Of a stretch of DNA of 64,000 nt, positions 17,511 through 25,833 are shown piece after piece. A model generated the notes under the pieces. It searched no databases and was not told the DNA's origin. It saw only the letters and a list, made by a program, of their open reading frames with translations. Source of the stretch: an uncultured beta proteobacterium (lineage in GTDB: Bacteria; Pseudomonadota; Gammaproteobacteria; Burkholderiales; Burkholderiaceae_B); the NCBI GenBank assembly GCA_903821335.1, contig CAIJKV010000339.1, forward strand, positions 33,937 to 97,936, in the 5' to 3' direction. The position numbers and the translations under genes are program-made. The stretch's first letter is position 1, and every line of letters begins with the position of its first letter.

Positions 17511-19373
17511 ATGGCCTTACTGCAAATTTCTGAACCCGGTGAGTCGCCGGCACCTCACCAGCGCCGGCTTGCCGTCGGGATTGACCTGGGTACCACGCAT
17601 TCACTGGTTGCCGCCGTGCGCAGTAGTGTCGCAGAAGTCTTGCCCGATGAGTTGGGACGTCCACTCGTCCCGTCAGCCGTGTATGTCGACGCTGCGGGTC
17701 AGACACAAGTCGGTTTTGACGCGCTCGAACACCTTTCGACGCAACCGCTGGACACCCTGCTCTCGATCAAGCGGCTAATGGGTCGCTCATACCAGGACGC
17801 GCTGTCCTGTGGCATGCCTTATCGGTTCGTGGCCGACGGGCAGTCCGTCAAGGTTCACACCAGTGGCGCCGATTTGTCGCCGGTCGAAGTCGCGGCCAAG
17901 ATTCTTGAAAAATTGAAAATCCTGGCGCAAGGCACGTTAGGCGCTGAGTTGGTGGGGGCCGTCATCACTGTGCCGGCGTACTTCGACGACGCGCAACGGC
18001 AGGCCACGCGCGACGCGGCACGCCTGGCTGGCCTGAATGTCTTGCGGTTGCTCAATGAGCCGACTGCGGCCGCCATCGCCTATGGCCTGGATCACCAGTC
18101 TGAGGGGGTCTACGCGGTCTACGACCTTGGGGGCGGCACATTCGACATGTCGTTGTTGCGCCTGGCGCGTGGCGTGTTCGAGGTTGTCGCGACCGGTGGC
18201 GATACCGCCTTGGGCGGCGATGACTTTGACGCCGTGATCGTGGCAGATGTCTGCCAAGCACAAAATGTTGGTGCAATCAGCCAGTCAGATCAGCGTGCGT
18301 TGTTAAGCGGGGCGCGCCGTCTACGTGAGGCCTTGACCGATCATGTCAACCACAGCGAACGTGTGACACTTGGTGCCGCTTGCGTGGACATGTCCATGAC
18401 CCGTGACCATTTCGACGGCCTTGCCCAAGAGCTGGTCGCCAGGACACTGGCTTGCGCGCGCCGGGCGCTCAAGGACGCGTTCCTGACCGTCAAGGATGTC
18501 AAGGGCGTTGTCATGGTTGGCGGTGCAACCCGCATGCCGGTCATCCGCCAGGCGGTGCATGTTTTTTTTGGGTCGACGCCGCTCACTGACCTGGATCCTG
18601 ACCAGGTGGTTGCGCTGGGTGCGGCCTTGCAAGCCAACTTGCTGGCTGGCAATCGTCATCCGGGTGAAGACTGGTTGCTGCTGGACGTGACGCCCCTGAC
18701 ACTGGGGCTTGAAACGATGGGTGGCCTGGTCGAACACATTATTCCCCGCAACAGCACGATTCCAGTGGCGCGCGCGCAGGAATTCACCACCTTCAAGGAT
18801 GGCCAGACCGCCCTGGTCGTGCATGTGGTGCAAGGCGAGCGTGACCTGGTGGCTGACTGTCGGTCTCTGGCGCGTTTTGAACTACGCGGGATCCCGCCGA
18901 TGGTGGCCGGTGCCGCGCGCATACGTGTGACCTTCCAGGTCGATGCAGACGGTTTGTTAAGCGTCACGGCGCGCGAGCAAGGCTCGGGTGTCGAGGCCTC
19001 GGTCACCGTCAAACCCTCGTATGGACTGACCGATGAGGACGTGGCCCGCATGCTGGCCGACAGTATCGCGCTGGCTGACCATGACGCGCGGGCACGCATG
19101 TTGCGCGAACAGCAGGTGGACGCCCAACAATTGATCGAGTCGGTGCAGGCCGCGCTCTTGGCCGACGCAGATTTGCTTGGTGCCGCCGAGCAGACTCGCA
19201 TCGAACAGCAACTTCAAGCCACGCAGCTTGCAGCGGCGGGACAAGACATCGAGGCTGTTCGCAAAGCGATCAAGGCTTTGTCCGCTGCCACCGATGACTT
19301 TGCTGCCAGCCGCATGGATCGTAGTATCCGCATGGCGCTTACCGGCAAGTCGCTCGATGACGTGGGTCGGTAA
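17511..19373 (+). CDS. hscA: Fe-S assembly Hsp70 chaperone HscA
   Basis: A 620-residue specialised Hsp70. The ATPase domain carries [10 protein letters not shown] (about residues 23-32), [11 protein letters not shown] and the phosphate-2 loop [11 protein letters not shown]; the substrate-binding domain follows from about residue 390. With HscB it promotes cluster release from the IscU LPPVK motif. The hscB-hscA gap is 41 bases and contains no terminator. Confidence 0.97.
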   Translation: MALLQISEPGESPAPHQRRLAVGIDLGTTHSLVAAVRSSVAEVLPDELGRPLVPSAVYVDAAGQTQVGFDALEHLSTQPLDTLLSIKRLMGRSYQDALSCGMPYRFVADGQSVKVHTSGADLSPVEVAAKILEKLKILAQGTLGAELVGAVITVPAYFDDAQRQATRDAARLAGLNVLRLLNEPTAAAIAYGLDHQSEGVYAVYDLGGGTFDMSLLRLARGVFEVVATGGDTALGGDDFDAVIVADVCQAQNVGAISQSDQRALLSGARRLREALTDHVNHSERVTLGAACVDMSMTRDHFDGLAQELVARTLACARRALKDAFLTVKDVKGVVMVGGATRMPVIRQAVHVFFGSTPLTDLDPDQVVALGAALQANLLAGNRHPGEDWLLLDVTPLTLGLETMGGLVEHIIPRNSTIPVARAQEFTTFKDGQTALVVHVVQGERDLVADCRSLARFELRGIPPMVAGAARIRVTFQVDADGLLSVTAREQGSGVEASVTVKPSYGLTDEDVARMLADSIALADHDARARMLREQQVDAQQLIESVQAALLADADLLGAAEQTRIEQQLQATQLAAAGQDIEAVRKAIKALSAATDDFAASRMDRSIRMALTGKSLDDVGR

Positions 19374-19398
19374 TCCTTAAACTGAACGGGTGCAATGT

Positions 19399-19740
19399 AT
19401 GCCTAAAATTACCGTTTTACCCCACCCGGATGTCTGTCCCGGTGGTGCCGTGATTGAGAACGCCGCCGAGGGTGTGTCGATTTGCCGCGTGTTGCTCGAC
19501 CATCACATTGAAATTGAACACGCCTGTGAGCTTTCCTGTGCCTGCACGACCTGCCACGTGATTGTCAGGCAAGGATTCAATTCACTTGCGCCGGCCACTG
19601 ATTCAGAAGAAGATTTGCTTGACCGTGCCTGGGGACTGTCCACCACATCACGGCTGTCTTGCCAGGCGAAAGTCGCCCGGGCAGATCTGACAATTGAAAT
19701 CCCGCGCTACACCGTCAATCACGCCAAAGAAAGTCACTAA
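19399..19740 (+). CDS. fdx: isc-type [2Fe-2S] ferredoxin
   Basis: A 113-residue adrenodoxin-type ferredoxin. Cluster ligands by alignment with E. coli Fdx are Cys43, Cys49, Cys52 and Cys88 (HACELSCACTTCH and LSCQAK). It supplies electrons for cluster formation on IscU. ATG 19399 is preferred to the GTG at 19390 given by the ORF track, since MPKITVLPHPDVCPGG matches the family start. It is the last isc gene: no iscX follows, unlike in E. coli. Confidence 0.95.
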   Translation: MPKITVLPHPDVCPGGAVIENAAEGVSICRVLLDHHIEIEHACELSCACTTCHVIVRQGFNSLAPATDSEEDLLDRAWGLSTTSRLSCQAKVARADLTIEIPRYTVNHAKESH

Positions 19741-19786
19741 TGACTTCTTAAGCGCAAACTGCAGGCCCCTGGTTAATCTGCTGTGT

Positions 19787-19829
19787 GTCGGGATCGTTTA
19801 CAGTGCTAAAAAGCACAACCATTCCCGAC
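19787..19829 (+). promoter_or_regulatory. nested stem-loop in the leader of the aldolase gene
   Basis: GTCGGGA (19787-19793) pairs with TCCCGAC (19823-19829), enclosing GTGCT/AGCAC with an AAAA loop (19803-19816). It ends 27 bases before the aldolase start. It lacks a T-run, so it is not a normal terminator of the isc operon; it may be an mRNA structure or a protein-binding palindrome. Confidence 0.45.
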
Positions 19830-19856
19830 TCGACACATTTCACGCAGAGACCATTC

Positions 19857-20651
19857 ATGAGAACAAACCAGATTCGTACCAAACTGGCCGCCGGTCAACC
19901 GGTCATCAATGGCTGGCTGGCCATTCCTTCGTCCTATAGCGCAGAGGTCATGGGGCATCAGGGTTTCGATTCAGTGACGATCGACCTGCAGCACGGGATG
20001 ATCGGGATCGATGCCGCGTTGTCGATGTTTCAGGCACTCTCGTCTACGCCTGCGGTACCGATGGCGCGTGTGCCATGGAATGATCCCGCCCAGATCATGC
20101 GGCTGCTTGACACCGGTGCTTACGGGATCATTTGTCCGATGATTTCAACCGTCGATGATGCAGTGAGCTTTGTGTCGTCGTGCCGCTACCCGCCCAAGGG
20201 ACAGCGATCGTTTGGCCCCGCGCGGGGGTTGCTGTATGGCGGCGCTGACTACTACCCACATGCTGACCGTGAAATCCTGACTTTTGGCATGATAGAAACA
20301 CGAGCCGGGCTCGATAATCTGGAAGCGATCCTTGCCGTGGAAGGGTTGGACGGGATTTATATCGGTCCCAACGACCTGGCGCTTGCGCTCGGGGCTGTTC
20401 CGCGCTCAGAGTCTGACGACCCGGTGGTCAAAGAGGCCGTCAAACACATTTGTGAACGAACCAAGGCGCATGGCAAGATCGCCGGCATTTTCTGTTCATC
20501 GGGCGAGGCAGCGGCTCGCCGTATCACTGAAGGATTCCAGATCGTGACCCCCGGCAATGAGGTCGCGCTGATGTCGATGGCCGCCAAAGCCGCCATCGCC
20601 GCGGCGCGCGGGGCGAAAGCCCCGATTGCCGCAGCTGGCAACGGTTATTGA
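19857..20651 (+). CDS. HpcH/HpaI-family class II aldolase
   Basis: A 264-residue TIM-barrel aldolase. The family cleaves 2-oxo-4-hydroxy acids into pyruvate and an aldehyde using a divalent metal. Visible elements are IDLQHG with the catalytic histidine, MARVPW, the metal ligand Glu in MIETRAGLDN, and the metal ligand Asp in IGPNDLA. GarL-type enzymes (2-dehydro-3-deoxyglucarate aldolase) and HpaI are both in this family, so the substrate is open. ATG 19857 is chosen over 19785, which would start inside the stem-loop. It leads a three-gene set with the isomerase-like and methylglyoxal-synthase-like genes. Confidence 0.88.
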   Translation: MRTNQIRTKLAAGQPVINGWLAIPSSYSAEVMGHQGFDSVTIDLQHGMIGIDAALSMFQALSSTPAVPMARVPWNDPAQIMRLLDTGAYGIICPMISTVDDAVSFVSSCRYPPKGQRSFGPARGLLYGGADYYPHADREILTFGMIETRAGLDNLEAILAVEGLDGIYIGPNDLALALGAVPRSESDDPVVKEAVKHICERTKAHGKIAGIFCSSGEAAARRITEGFQIVTPGNEVALMSMAAKAAIAAARGAKAPIAAAGNGY

Positions 20652-20700
20652 TCGACGCGGTCCATCGACACAATCAGGCGACCCATTCGGGAGAAGTGGC

Positions 20701-21471
20701 ATGGCACGGTTTTCTGCAAATCTGGGTTTTCTATGGGGCGAACTGCCGTTGCTCGAACGTATCGAGCGGGCGGCGCAAAATGGTTTCCAGGCGATCGAAT
20801 TGCACTGGCCCTACGACACGCCAGCCGAATCGGTGCGTGCCGCGTGCGCGCGCCTGGGGCTGACACTCCTCGCGGTCAATACGCCGCTCGGTAGCCGGGC
20901 GGGTGATTCCGGTTTGGCCGCCTTGCCCGGACGCGAAGAAGAGTTTCGGCAAGCTTTTGACACATCGCTGCAGTGGTGCCTGGGCAGTGGCGCGACCGCT
21001 ATTCACGTCATGCCGGGTGTGATAGAACCCGGGCAGCGTGCGCTGGCCACCGATACCATGGTGCGCAATCTCCGGTGGGCGGCCGACCAGGCTGGCGCAC
21101 ATGGTTTCACCCTCTTGCTCGAGGCCCTTAACCCGCGCGACAAACCTGGCTATCTGTATGCCACGCAAGAGGGTGCCAACGCCATCCGCGAAGCCGCGGA
21201 TCGCCCCAACGTCAAGTTGATGTTTGACGTTTATCACGTTGGGGTCGCCGAGGGCGACATTCTTACAAAACTGAAGTACTTCCTGCCGCACATCGGCCAT
21301 ATCCAGATCGCTGCGGTGCCCAGCCGTGCAGAGCCCGACGAAGGAGAGGTTCGCTATGAGGTGGTCATCCAGCAAATCGATGAACTCGGCTATTCTGGAT
21401 GGATCGGGTGTGAATATCGCCCACGCGCAACGGTTGAGGCGGGCTTGAAATGGTTGAAGGGGTATCAGTAG
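20701..21471 (+). CDS. hydroxypyruvate isomerase-like (Hyi/OtnI) sugar isomerase
   Basis: A 256-residue xylose-isomerase-type TIM barrel. It opens MARFSANLGFLWGELPLLERIERAAQNGFQAIE, as in Hyi/OtnI proteins. Metal-site residues are in LLLEALNPRD, MFDVYHVG, HIQIAAVPSRAEPDEGE and IGCEYRP. Family members convert hydroxypyruvate to tartronate semialdehyde, or isomerise 2-oxo-tetronates. GGGAGAAG stands about six bases before ATG 20701; the ORF-track start 20626 overlaps the aldolase. It overlaps the next gene by 22 bases, which suggests one operon and related chemistry. Confidence 0.85.
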   Translation: MARFSANLGFLWGELPLLERIERAAQNGFQAIELHWPYDTPAESVRAACARLGLTLLAVNTPLGSRAGDSGLAALPGREEEFRQAFDTSLQWCLGSGATAIHVMPGVIEPGQRALATDTMVRNLRWAADQAGAHGFTLLLEALNPRDKPGYLYATQEGANAIREAADRPNVKLMFDVYHVGVAEGDILTKLKYFLPHIGHIQIAAVPSRAEPDEGEVRYEVVIQQIDELGYSGWIGCEYRPRATVEAGLKWLKGYQ

Positions 21472-22379
21472 CAACGACGTTGCCACCTCGGGCAGGGGAG
21501 CCCCGGACGCTGCGGTTTGGGTTGGCTGCCAACCGGCTGCACCATGCCTCGGCGGACTCTGCCTGTTTTGACTGGCTACGCGTCAGTGCCTCAGGGATTG
21601 AGGCGCTGGAGATTGAGTTGCATGTGGTCGGACGGACCTACGATGCCATCGCGCGTGAAGGCCTGTTGCGTGGCTATGAAGGACTGATTCGCTATCCGTA
21701 TGGTCGCGAAGGCGGTCTGATGAAGCTTGTCGCACGGGTGACAGCGGCCCAGAACGACGCTGCGTCGCTCGACGGCGCCATCTACCTGGTGGATCCGGTT
21801 GATCCGTCGTCAATTTTTCCAGAGGCACTTGCGCTCAAGCGTCAGTGCATCACGCATGGCAGGCCGTTCATTTCAACCATGGCAGGCGCGATCGAGTGGA
21901 TTGAGGTCGAACGCATTCATGCGGGTCTGCGTCCCGACCGTCGCGTCGATAGCTTGTTTGATTGTGCTAACCAGTGTCTGGCACTGATTGCGCACGACGC
22001 ACTCAAAGACCAGATGCTTCAGTTCGTACACCATCATTTCGACTTGTTGTCGTCCTTTAACCGGCGCGTAGCGACCGGTACCACAGGCAAGTTGCTCAAT
22101 GAGATGGCAGTCCGTCTAGGCTGGCCTGCCGACAAGCCCTGGACCGACCGGTACCTGAGCGGCCCGATGGGCGGTGACGCACAGATTGCCGACCTGGTAC
22201 TGGACAGGCGTTGCCAGCGCGTGATCTTTTTTGAAGATCCGCATGTCGCCAGGCAGCATGAGGCCGATATTCAGTTGCTTGAGCGCGCAGTGCGTGTGGC
22301 GACGCGTGAGGCAACCTGCGCCACGTCACCGGTTGTCGCGCATCGCTGGGCCACTGCCGCAGTAAAACGCGGCAGGTAA
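21450..22379 (+). CDS. methylglyoxal synthase-like protein with duplicated domain
   Basis: A 309-residue protein, twice the usual MgsA length of about 150. The C-terminal half (about 175-305) retains MgsA active-site residues: His182 (ALIAHD), the phosphate loop TGTTG (209-213), Asp243 in SGPMGGD, FFEDP with Asp263, His270 and Asp273. These correspond to E. coli His19, the TGTTG loop, Asp71, Asp91, His98 and Asp101. MgsA turns dihydroxyacetone phosphate into methylglyoxal. The N-terminal half (about 22-160) has the same layout in degenerate form (YPYGREGG, IYLVDPVDP, FISTMAGAIEW). ATG 21450 overlaps the isomerase gene. The activity of the full protein is inferred, not shown. Confidence 0.75.
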   Translation: MVEGVSVATTLPPRAGEPRTLRFGLAANRLHHASADSACFDWLRVSASGIEALEIELHVVGRTYDAIAREGLLRGYEGLIRYPYGREGGLMKLVARVTAAQNDAASLDGAIYLVDPVDPSSIFPEALALKRQCITHGRPFISTMAGAIEWIEVERIHAGLRPDRRVDSLFDCANQCLALIAHDALKDQMLQFVHHHFDLLSSFNRRVATGTTGKLLNEMAVRLGWPADKPWTDRYLSGPMGGDAQIADLVLDRRCQRVIFFEDPHVARQHEADIQLLERAVRVATREATCATSPVVAHRWATAAVKRGR

Positions 22380-22389
22380 TGCCCGACGT

Positions 22390-23904
22390 TCAGTCTTCAG
22401 GACGCAGATGCGGGAAGAGGATCACGTCACGGATGCTCGGGCTGTCAGTCAACAGCATCACCAGTCGGTCGATGCCGATGCCGCATCCGCCAGTCGGAGG
22501 CATGCCGTACTCAAGCGCCCGGATGTAGTCGGCGTCGTAGTACATCGCTTCTTCGTCGCCTGCGTCCTTGGCCTCGACCTGAGCGCGAAAGCGCGCGGCC
22601 TGGTCTTCAGCGTCATTGAGCTCTGAAAAGCCATTGGCGATTTCACGACCCGTGATGAACAGTTCAAAACGCTCGGTAATGCCAGGACGCGTGTCCGATT
22701 CACGGGCAAGTGGCGAGACCTCAATCGGATAGTCGACGATGTAGGTCGGGTGCCATAGCTGCGATTCTGCGGTCTCTTCAAACAGTGCCAGTTGTAGCGC
22801 GCCCAGGCCGGCGCGTGCAAGGTTGGGGGCGTGCACATCAACCTTACGTTTGACCAGTTCGGCCCGTACGAATTCGAGGTCAGCAAGTTGCCCTTCAGTG
22901 AATTGTGGAGCGTGCTGCAGGATGGCCTGGACAATCGTCAGTCTGTGGAAGGGCTTGGACAGATCCAGTTCACGTTCCTGATAGGTCAGCGTGGCACTGC
23001 CCGTGGCACGGATGGCTGCCGTGCGAATCAAGGATTCGGTGTAGTCCATCAACCACTGGTAGTCGGTATAGGCCGCGTAGAACTCCATCATGGTGAATTC
23101 CGGATTGTGGCGCGGGCTCACACCCTCGTTGCGGAAGTTCCGGTTAATTTCAAACACGCGCTCAAAGCCACCCACGATCAGTCGCTTGAGATAGAGTTCA
23201 GGCGCGATGCGCAGCGACATGTCCATATCGAGCGCGTTGTGGTGGGTGTTGAATGGCTTGGCGGCTGCGCCCCCCGGGATAGGGTGCAACATGGGTGTTT
23301 CGACCTCAAGAAAGCCCGCATGAAGCATGAATTCGCGAATCGCACCAACCGTCTTGCTGCGCGCGAGGAACGTGTTGCGCGTCTGCTCGGTCATGATCAG
23401 GTCGACGTAGCGCTGGCGGTAGCGTAGTTCCTGGTCGGCAATACCGTGGAACTTGTCAGGCAACGGTCGCAAGGATTTGGTCAGCACGCGTGCGGCACTG
23501 GCATGTACCGAGAGTTCACCTTTGTTGGTCTTGAATACGGTGCCGGTCACCGAGATAATGTCGCCGATATCCCACTGCTTGAAAGCGTCGTAGGTTTCCT
23601 CGCCCAGCGTGTTGCGATCGAGGTAGATCTGGATGCGTCCGGTGGCGTCTTGCAGGGTGGCAAAGCTGGCCTTGCCCATGACCCGCTTGAGCATCATGCG
23701 CCCGGCGACCGACGCCGGGTGAGCGGCGGCGGCCAGGGTCGCCTGATCGTGTTCGTCGTAGGCCGTGTGTAGTGGCAGGGCGCGATCAGCCGGGACGCAG
23801 TCATTCGGGAATGCCACCCCCTTTTCACGCATGCCGGCAAGCTTGGCGCGGCGCTCGGCGATCAGGTGGTTTTCGTCGGTTCGGGGGGGGTGCGATTCAG
23901 TCAT
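22390..23904 (-). CDS. lysS: lysyl-tRNA synthetase, class II
   Basis: A 504-residue enzyme that charges tRNA-Lys. The N-terminal OB-fold anticodon-binding domain is around residues 60-150 ([29 protein letters not shown]). Class II motifs follow: motif 1 with [10 protein letters not shown], motif 2 with [11 protein letters not shown] and the [11 protein letters not shown] loop, and motif 3 [14 protein letters not shown]. It is the last gene of the recJ-prfB-SDR-lysS run; its ATG is two bases past the SDR stop. It converges on the methylglyoxal-synthase-like gene with ten bases between. Confidence 0.97.
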   Translation of the reverse strand: MTESHPPRTDENHLIAERRAKLAGMREKGVAFPNDCVPADRALPLHTAYDEHDQATLAAAAHPASVAGRMMLKRVMGKASFATLQDATGRIQIYLDRNTLGEETYDAFKQWDIGDIISVTGTVFKTNKGELSVHASAARVLTKSLRPLPDKFHGIADQELRYRQRYVDLIMTEQTRNTFLARSKTVGAIREFMLHAGFLEVETPMLHPIPGGAAAKPFNTHHNALDMDMSLRIAPELYLKRLIVGGFERVFEINRNFRNEGVSPRHNPEFTMMEFYAAYTDYQWLMDYTESLIRTAAIRATGSATLTYQERELDLSKPFHRLTIVQAILQHAPQFTEGQLADLEFVRAELVKRKVDVHAPNLARAGLGALQLALFEETAESQLWHPTYIVDYPIEVSPLARESDTRPGITERFELFITGREIANGFSELNDAEDQAARFRAQVEAKDAGDEEAMYYDADYIRALEYGMPPTGGCGIGIDRLVMLLTDSPSIRDVILFPHLRPED

Positions 23905-23906
23905 GA

Positions 23907-24683
23907 TCAGAAGGAGTGTTGACGAATATCGTCGATGATTTGGGCACCAAACTGATCACTGTCCAGGACCTGAAGCAGCCGTTGGGCCGTCAGCTCGGGT
24001 GATATCAGCTGGTGTAGCGTGTGCATATCCATGAAACGGTCGCGCGCAGGGAAATTGTCGGGATCCGATCCGCGTATTGTGGCCTGCATGTCGGTGTCCA
24101 CCACGCCCGGAGCGATCGAGGCCACCCGCACGCGTGTGTCGGACGATGCACCTTGTTCAAGCGCAATCACCTGCGCATAGCGATCCAATGCGGCCTTGGT
24201 GGCGCAGTAGACCCCCCAGCCAGCGGTCGGGCTGCGTCCGGCGCCTGACGAGATCAGCATGATGCGCAAGTCGGCGGCCAGACTGGCTGCCGTCAGGAGG
24301 TGCGCCGTGAGAAATATTGGCGCCGCGATATTGACCTGGAACGCCTGGTTGATCGCGTGCAGGTCGGTCAGTTGATGAGCCATCGCGATTGGTCCGACCA
24401 CACCGGCGTTGTGGATCACCCTGACGCGCGTGTGTCCGGCCGCAAGGTGGGCACGGGTCAGTGCGGCAAGTTCGATGGCCGCACGTTCGACCGCCCCGGC
24501 ATCCAGCAGGTCGATGAAGACGTGCGTCAGCGCGGTGCCACTGTCCTGCGCGAGCTGCGCCAGGGGTGCTGAGGCAGACCGGGCCACCGTCACCAGATGG
24601 CCGCCCTGTGACGCGAGTTGCGCAGCCATGGCGGCACCCAGTCCGCGCGTGGTACCCGTCAGGATGGTTAAGCGTGTATTCAC
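23907..24683 (-). CDS. short-chain dehydrogenase/reductase inserted between prfB and lysS
   Basis: A 258-residue Rossmann-fold oxidoreductase. The cofactor motif [12 protein letters not shown] is at the N-terminus, NAG follows (VIHNAGVVG), and the active site is Ser (LISSGAG) with YCATK (Tyr-X3-Lys). The spread resembles benzil reductase/sepiapterin reductase-like SDRs, but the substrate is not known. ATG is absent; GTG 24683 has AAGG eight bases ahead and starts one base after the prfB stop; GTG 24692 is the alternative. The ORF-track start at 24896 lies within prfB. The tight spacing means obligate co-transcription with RF2 and LysRS. Confidence 0.85.
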   Translation of the reverse strand: MNTRLTILTGTTRGLGAAMAAQLASQGGHLVTVARSASAPLAQLAQDSGTALTHVFIDLLDAGAVERAAIELAALTRAHLAAGHTRVRVIHNAGVVGPIAMAHQLTDLHAINQAFQVNIAAPIFLTAHLLTAASLAADLRIMLISSGAGRSPTAGWGVYCATKAALDRYAQVIALEQGASSDTRVRVASIAPGVVDTDMQATIRGSDPDNFPARDRFMDMHTLHQLISPELTAQRLLQVLDSDQFGAQIIDDIRQHSF

Positions 24684-24684
24684 A

Positions 24685-25789
24685 TCAGACACCTTGTTTG
24701 AGGCTGGCCTGGATAAAGGGATCAAGATCGCCATCGAGCACTTTCTGTGTGTTCGAGATCTCGACACCTGTACGCAGGTCCTTGATCCGGCTGTTGTCGA
24801 GCACGTAGGAACGAATCTGGTGACCCCAGCCGACATCGGTCTTGGCGTCTTCCATTTTTTGCTGTGCGGCCATGCGGTTGCGCATTTCAAGTTCAAACAG
24901 TCGCGACTTCAGCATCTGCATGGCTTCGGCGCGGTTACGGTGCTGTGAACGGTCGTTCTGGCACTGCACGACAATGTTGGTCGGCAGGTGCGTGATCCGC
25001 ACCGCAGAGTCGGTTTTGTTGATGTGCTGGCCACCGGCGCCGCTGGCACGGTAAGTGTCGACGCGCAAGTCGGCCGGGTTGATGTCGATTTCAATCGAGT
25101 CATCGACCTCGGGGTAGACAAACACGCTGGCAAAGGAAGTGTGTCGACCCCCTGACGAATCGAACGGACTTTTGCGAACCAGGCGATGCACGCCGGATTC
25201 CGTACGCAGGAAGCCGAACGCGTAGTCGCCTTCGATCTTGATGGTGGCGGATTTGATGCCGGCGACTTCGCCTTCGGATTCTTCGAGCAGCTCGGTCTTG
25301 AAACCTTTGCGTTCGGCGTAGCGCAGGTATTGACGCAGCAGCATGGAGGCCCAGTCCTGAGCCTCGGTGCCACCAGCACCCGCCTGAATGTCAAGAAAGC
25401 AGTTCATCGGATCGGCCGGATTAGAGAACATCCGACGAAACTCCATGCCTTCCAGCAGGCCCTGGAACCCATCCGCATCGGTTTCGATGGCTTCAAGGGT
25501 GGCGTCGTCGCCATCGTCGGCGGCCATCTCAAACAGTTCACGCGAATCGGCGATGGACTGCGCCAACGACGTCAGCGTCACGACGACGTCTTCGATGCTC
25601 TTTTTTTCGCGCCCAAGATCCTGGGCGTGTTTAGGGTCGTCCCAGACTTTGGGGTCTTCAAGTTCGGCATTGACAACGTGCAAGCGCTCGGCTTTTACCT
25701 CGTAGTCAAAGATACCCCCGGAGAGCCGACTCGCGCGTGGCGTAGTCGGCGAGGCGGGACGATATCTGGTTCTGGCGTTCGGCTTCCAT
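24685..25789 (-). CDS. prfB: peptide chain release factor 2, expressed by programmed +1 frameshift
   Basis: RF2 ends translation at UGA and UAA. The gene is in two frames: ATG 25789 starts 27 codons ending ...CTT, followed by an in-frame TGA (25708-25706). A +1 shift then reads GAC and continues to the stop at 24685, giving 367 residues against 365 in E. coli. The ORF track shows only the second frame from an internal Met. SPF (tripeptide anticodon, KSPFDSSGG) and GGQ ([10 protein letters not shown]) are both present. The order recJ-prfB-lysS matches E. coli apart from the inserted SDR gene. Confidence 0.96.
25705..25719 (-). promoter_or_regulatory. RF2 autoregulatory +1 frameshift site
   Basis: On the minus strand the site reads GGGGGTATCTTTGAC: an internal Shine-Dalgarno-like GGGGG, then CTT TGA C. 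This is the classical prfB arrangement (E. coli AGGGGGTATCTTTGAC). When RF2 is scarce, the ribosome pauses at UGA and slips +1 on CUU to continue. Confidence 0.95.
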
Positions 25790-25833
25790 TTGGTTATGTC
25801 CGGTAAGTATTTAAGCTAACCCGCCATTTTAGC

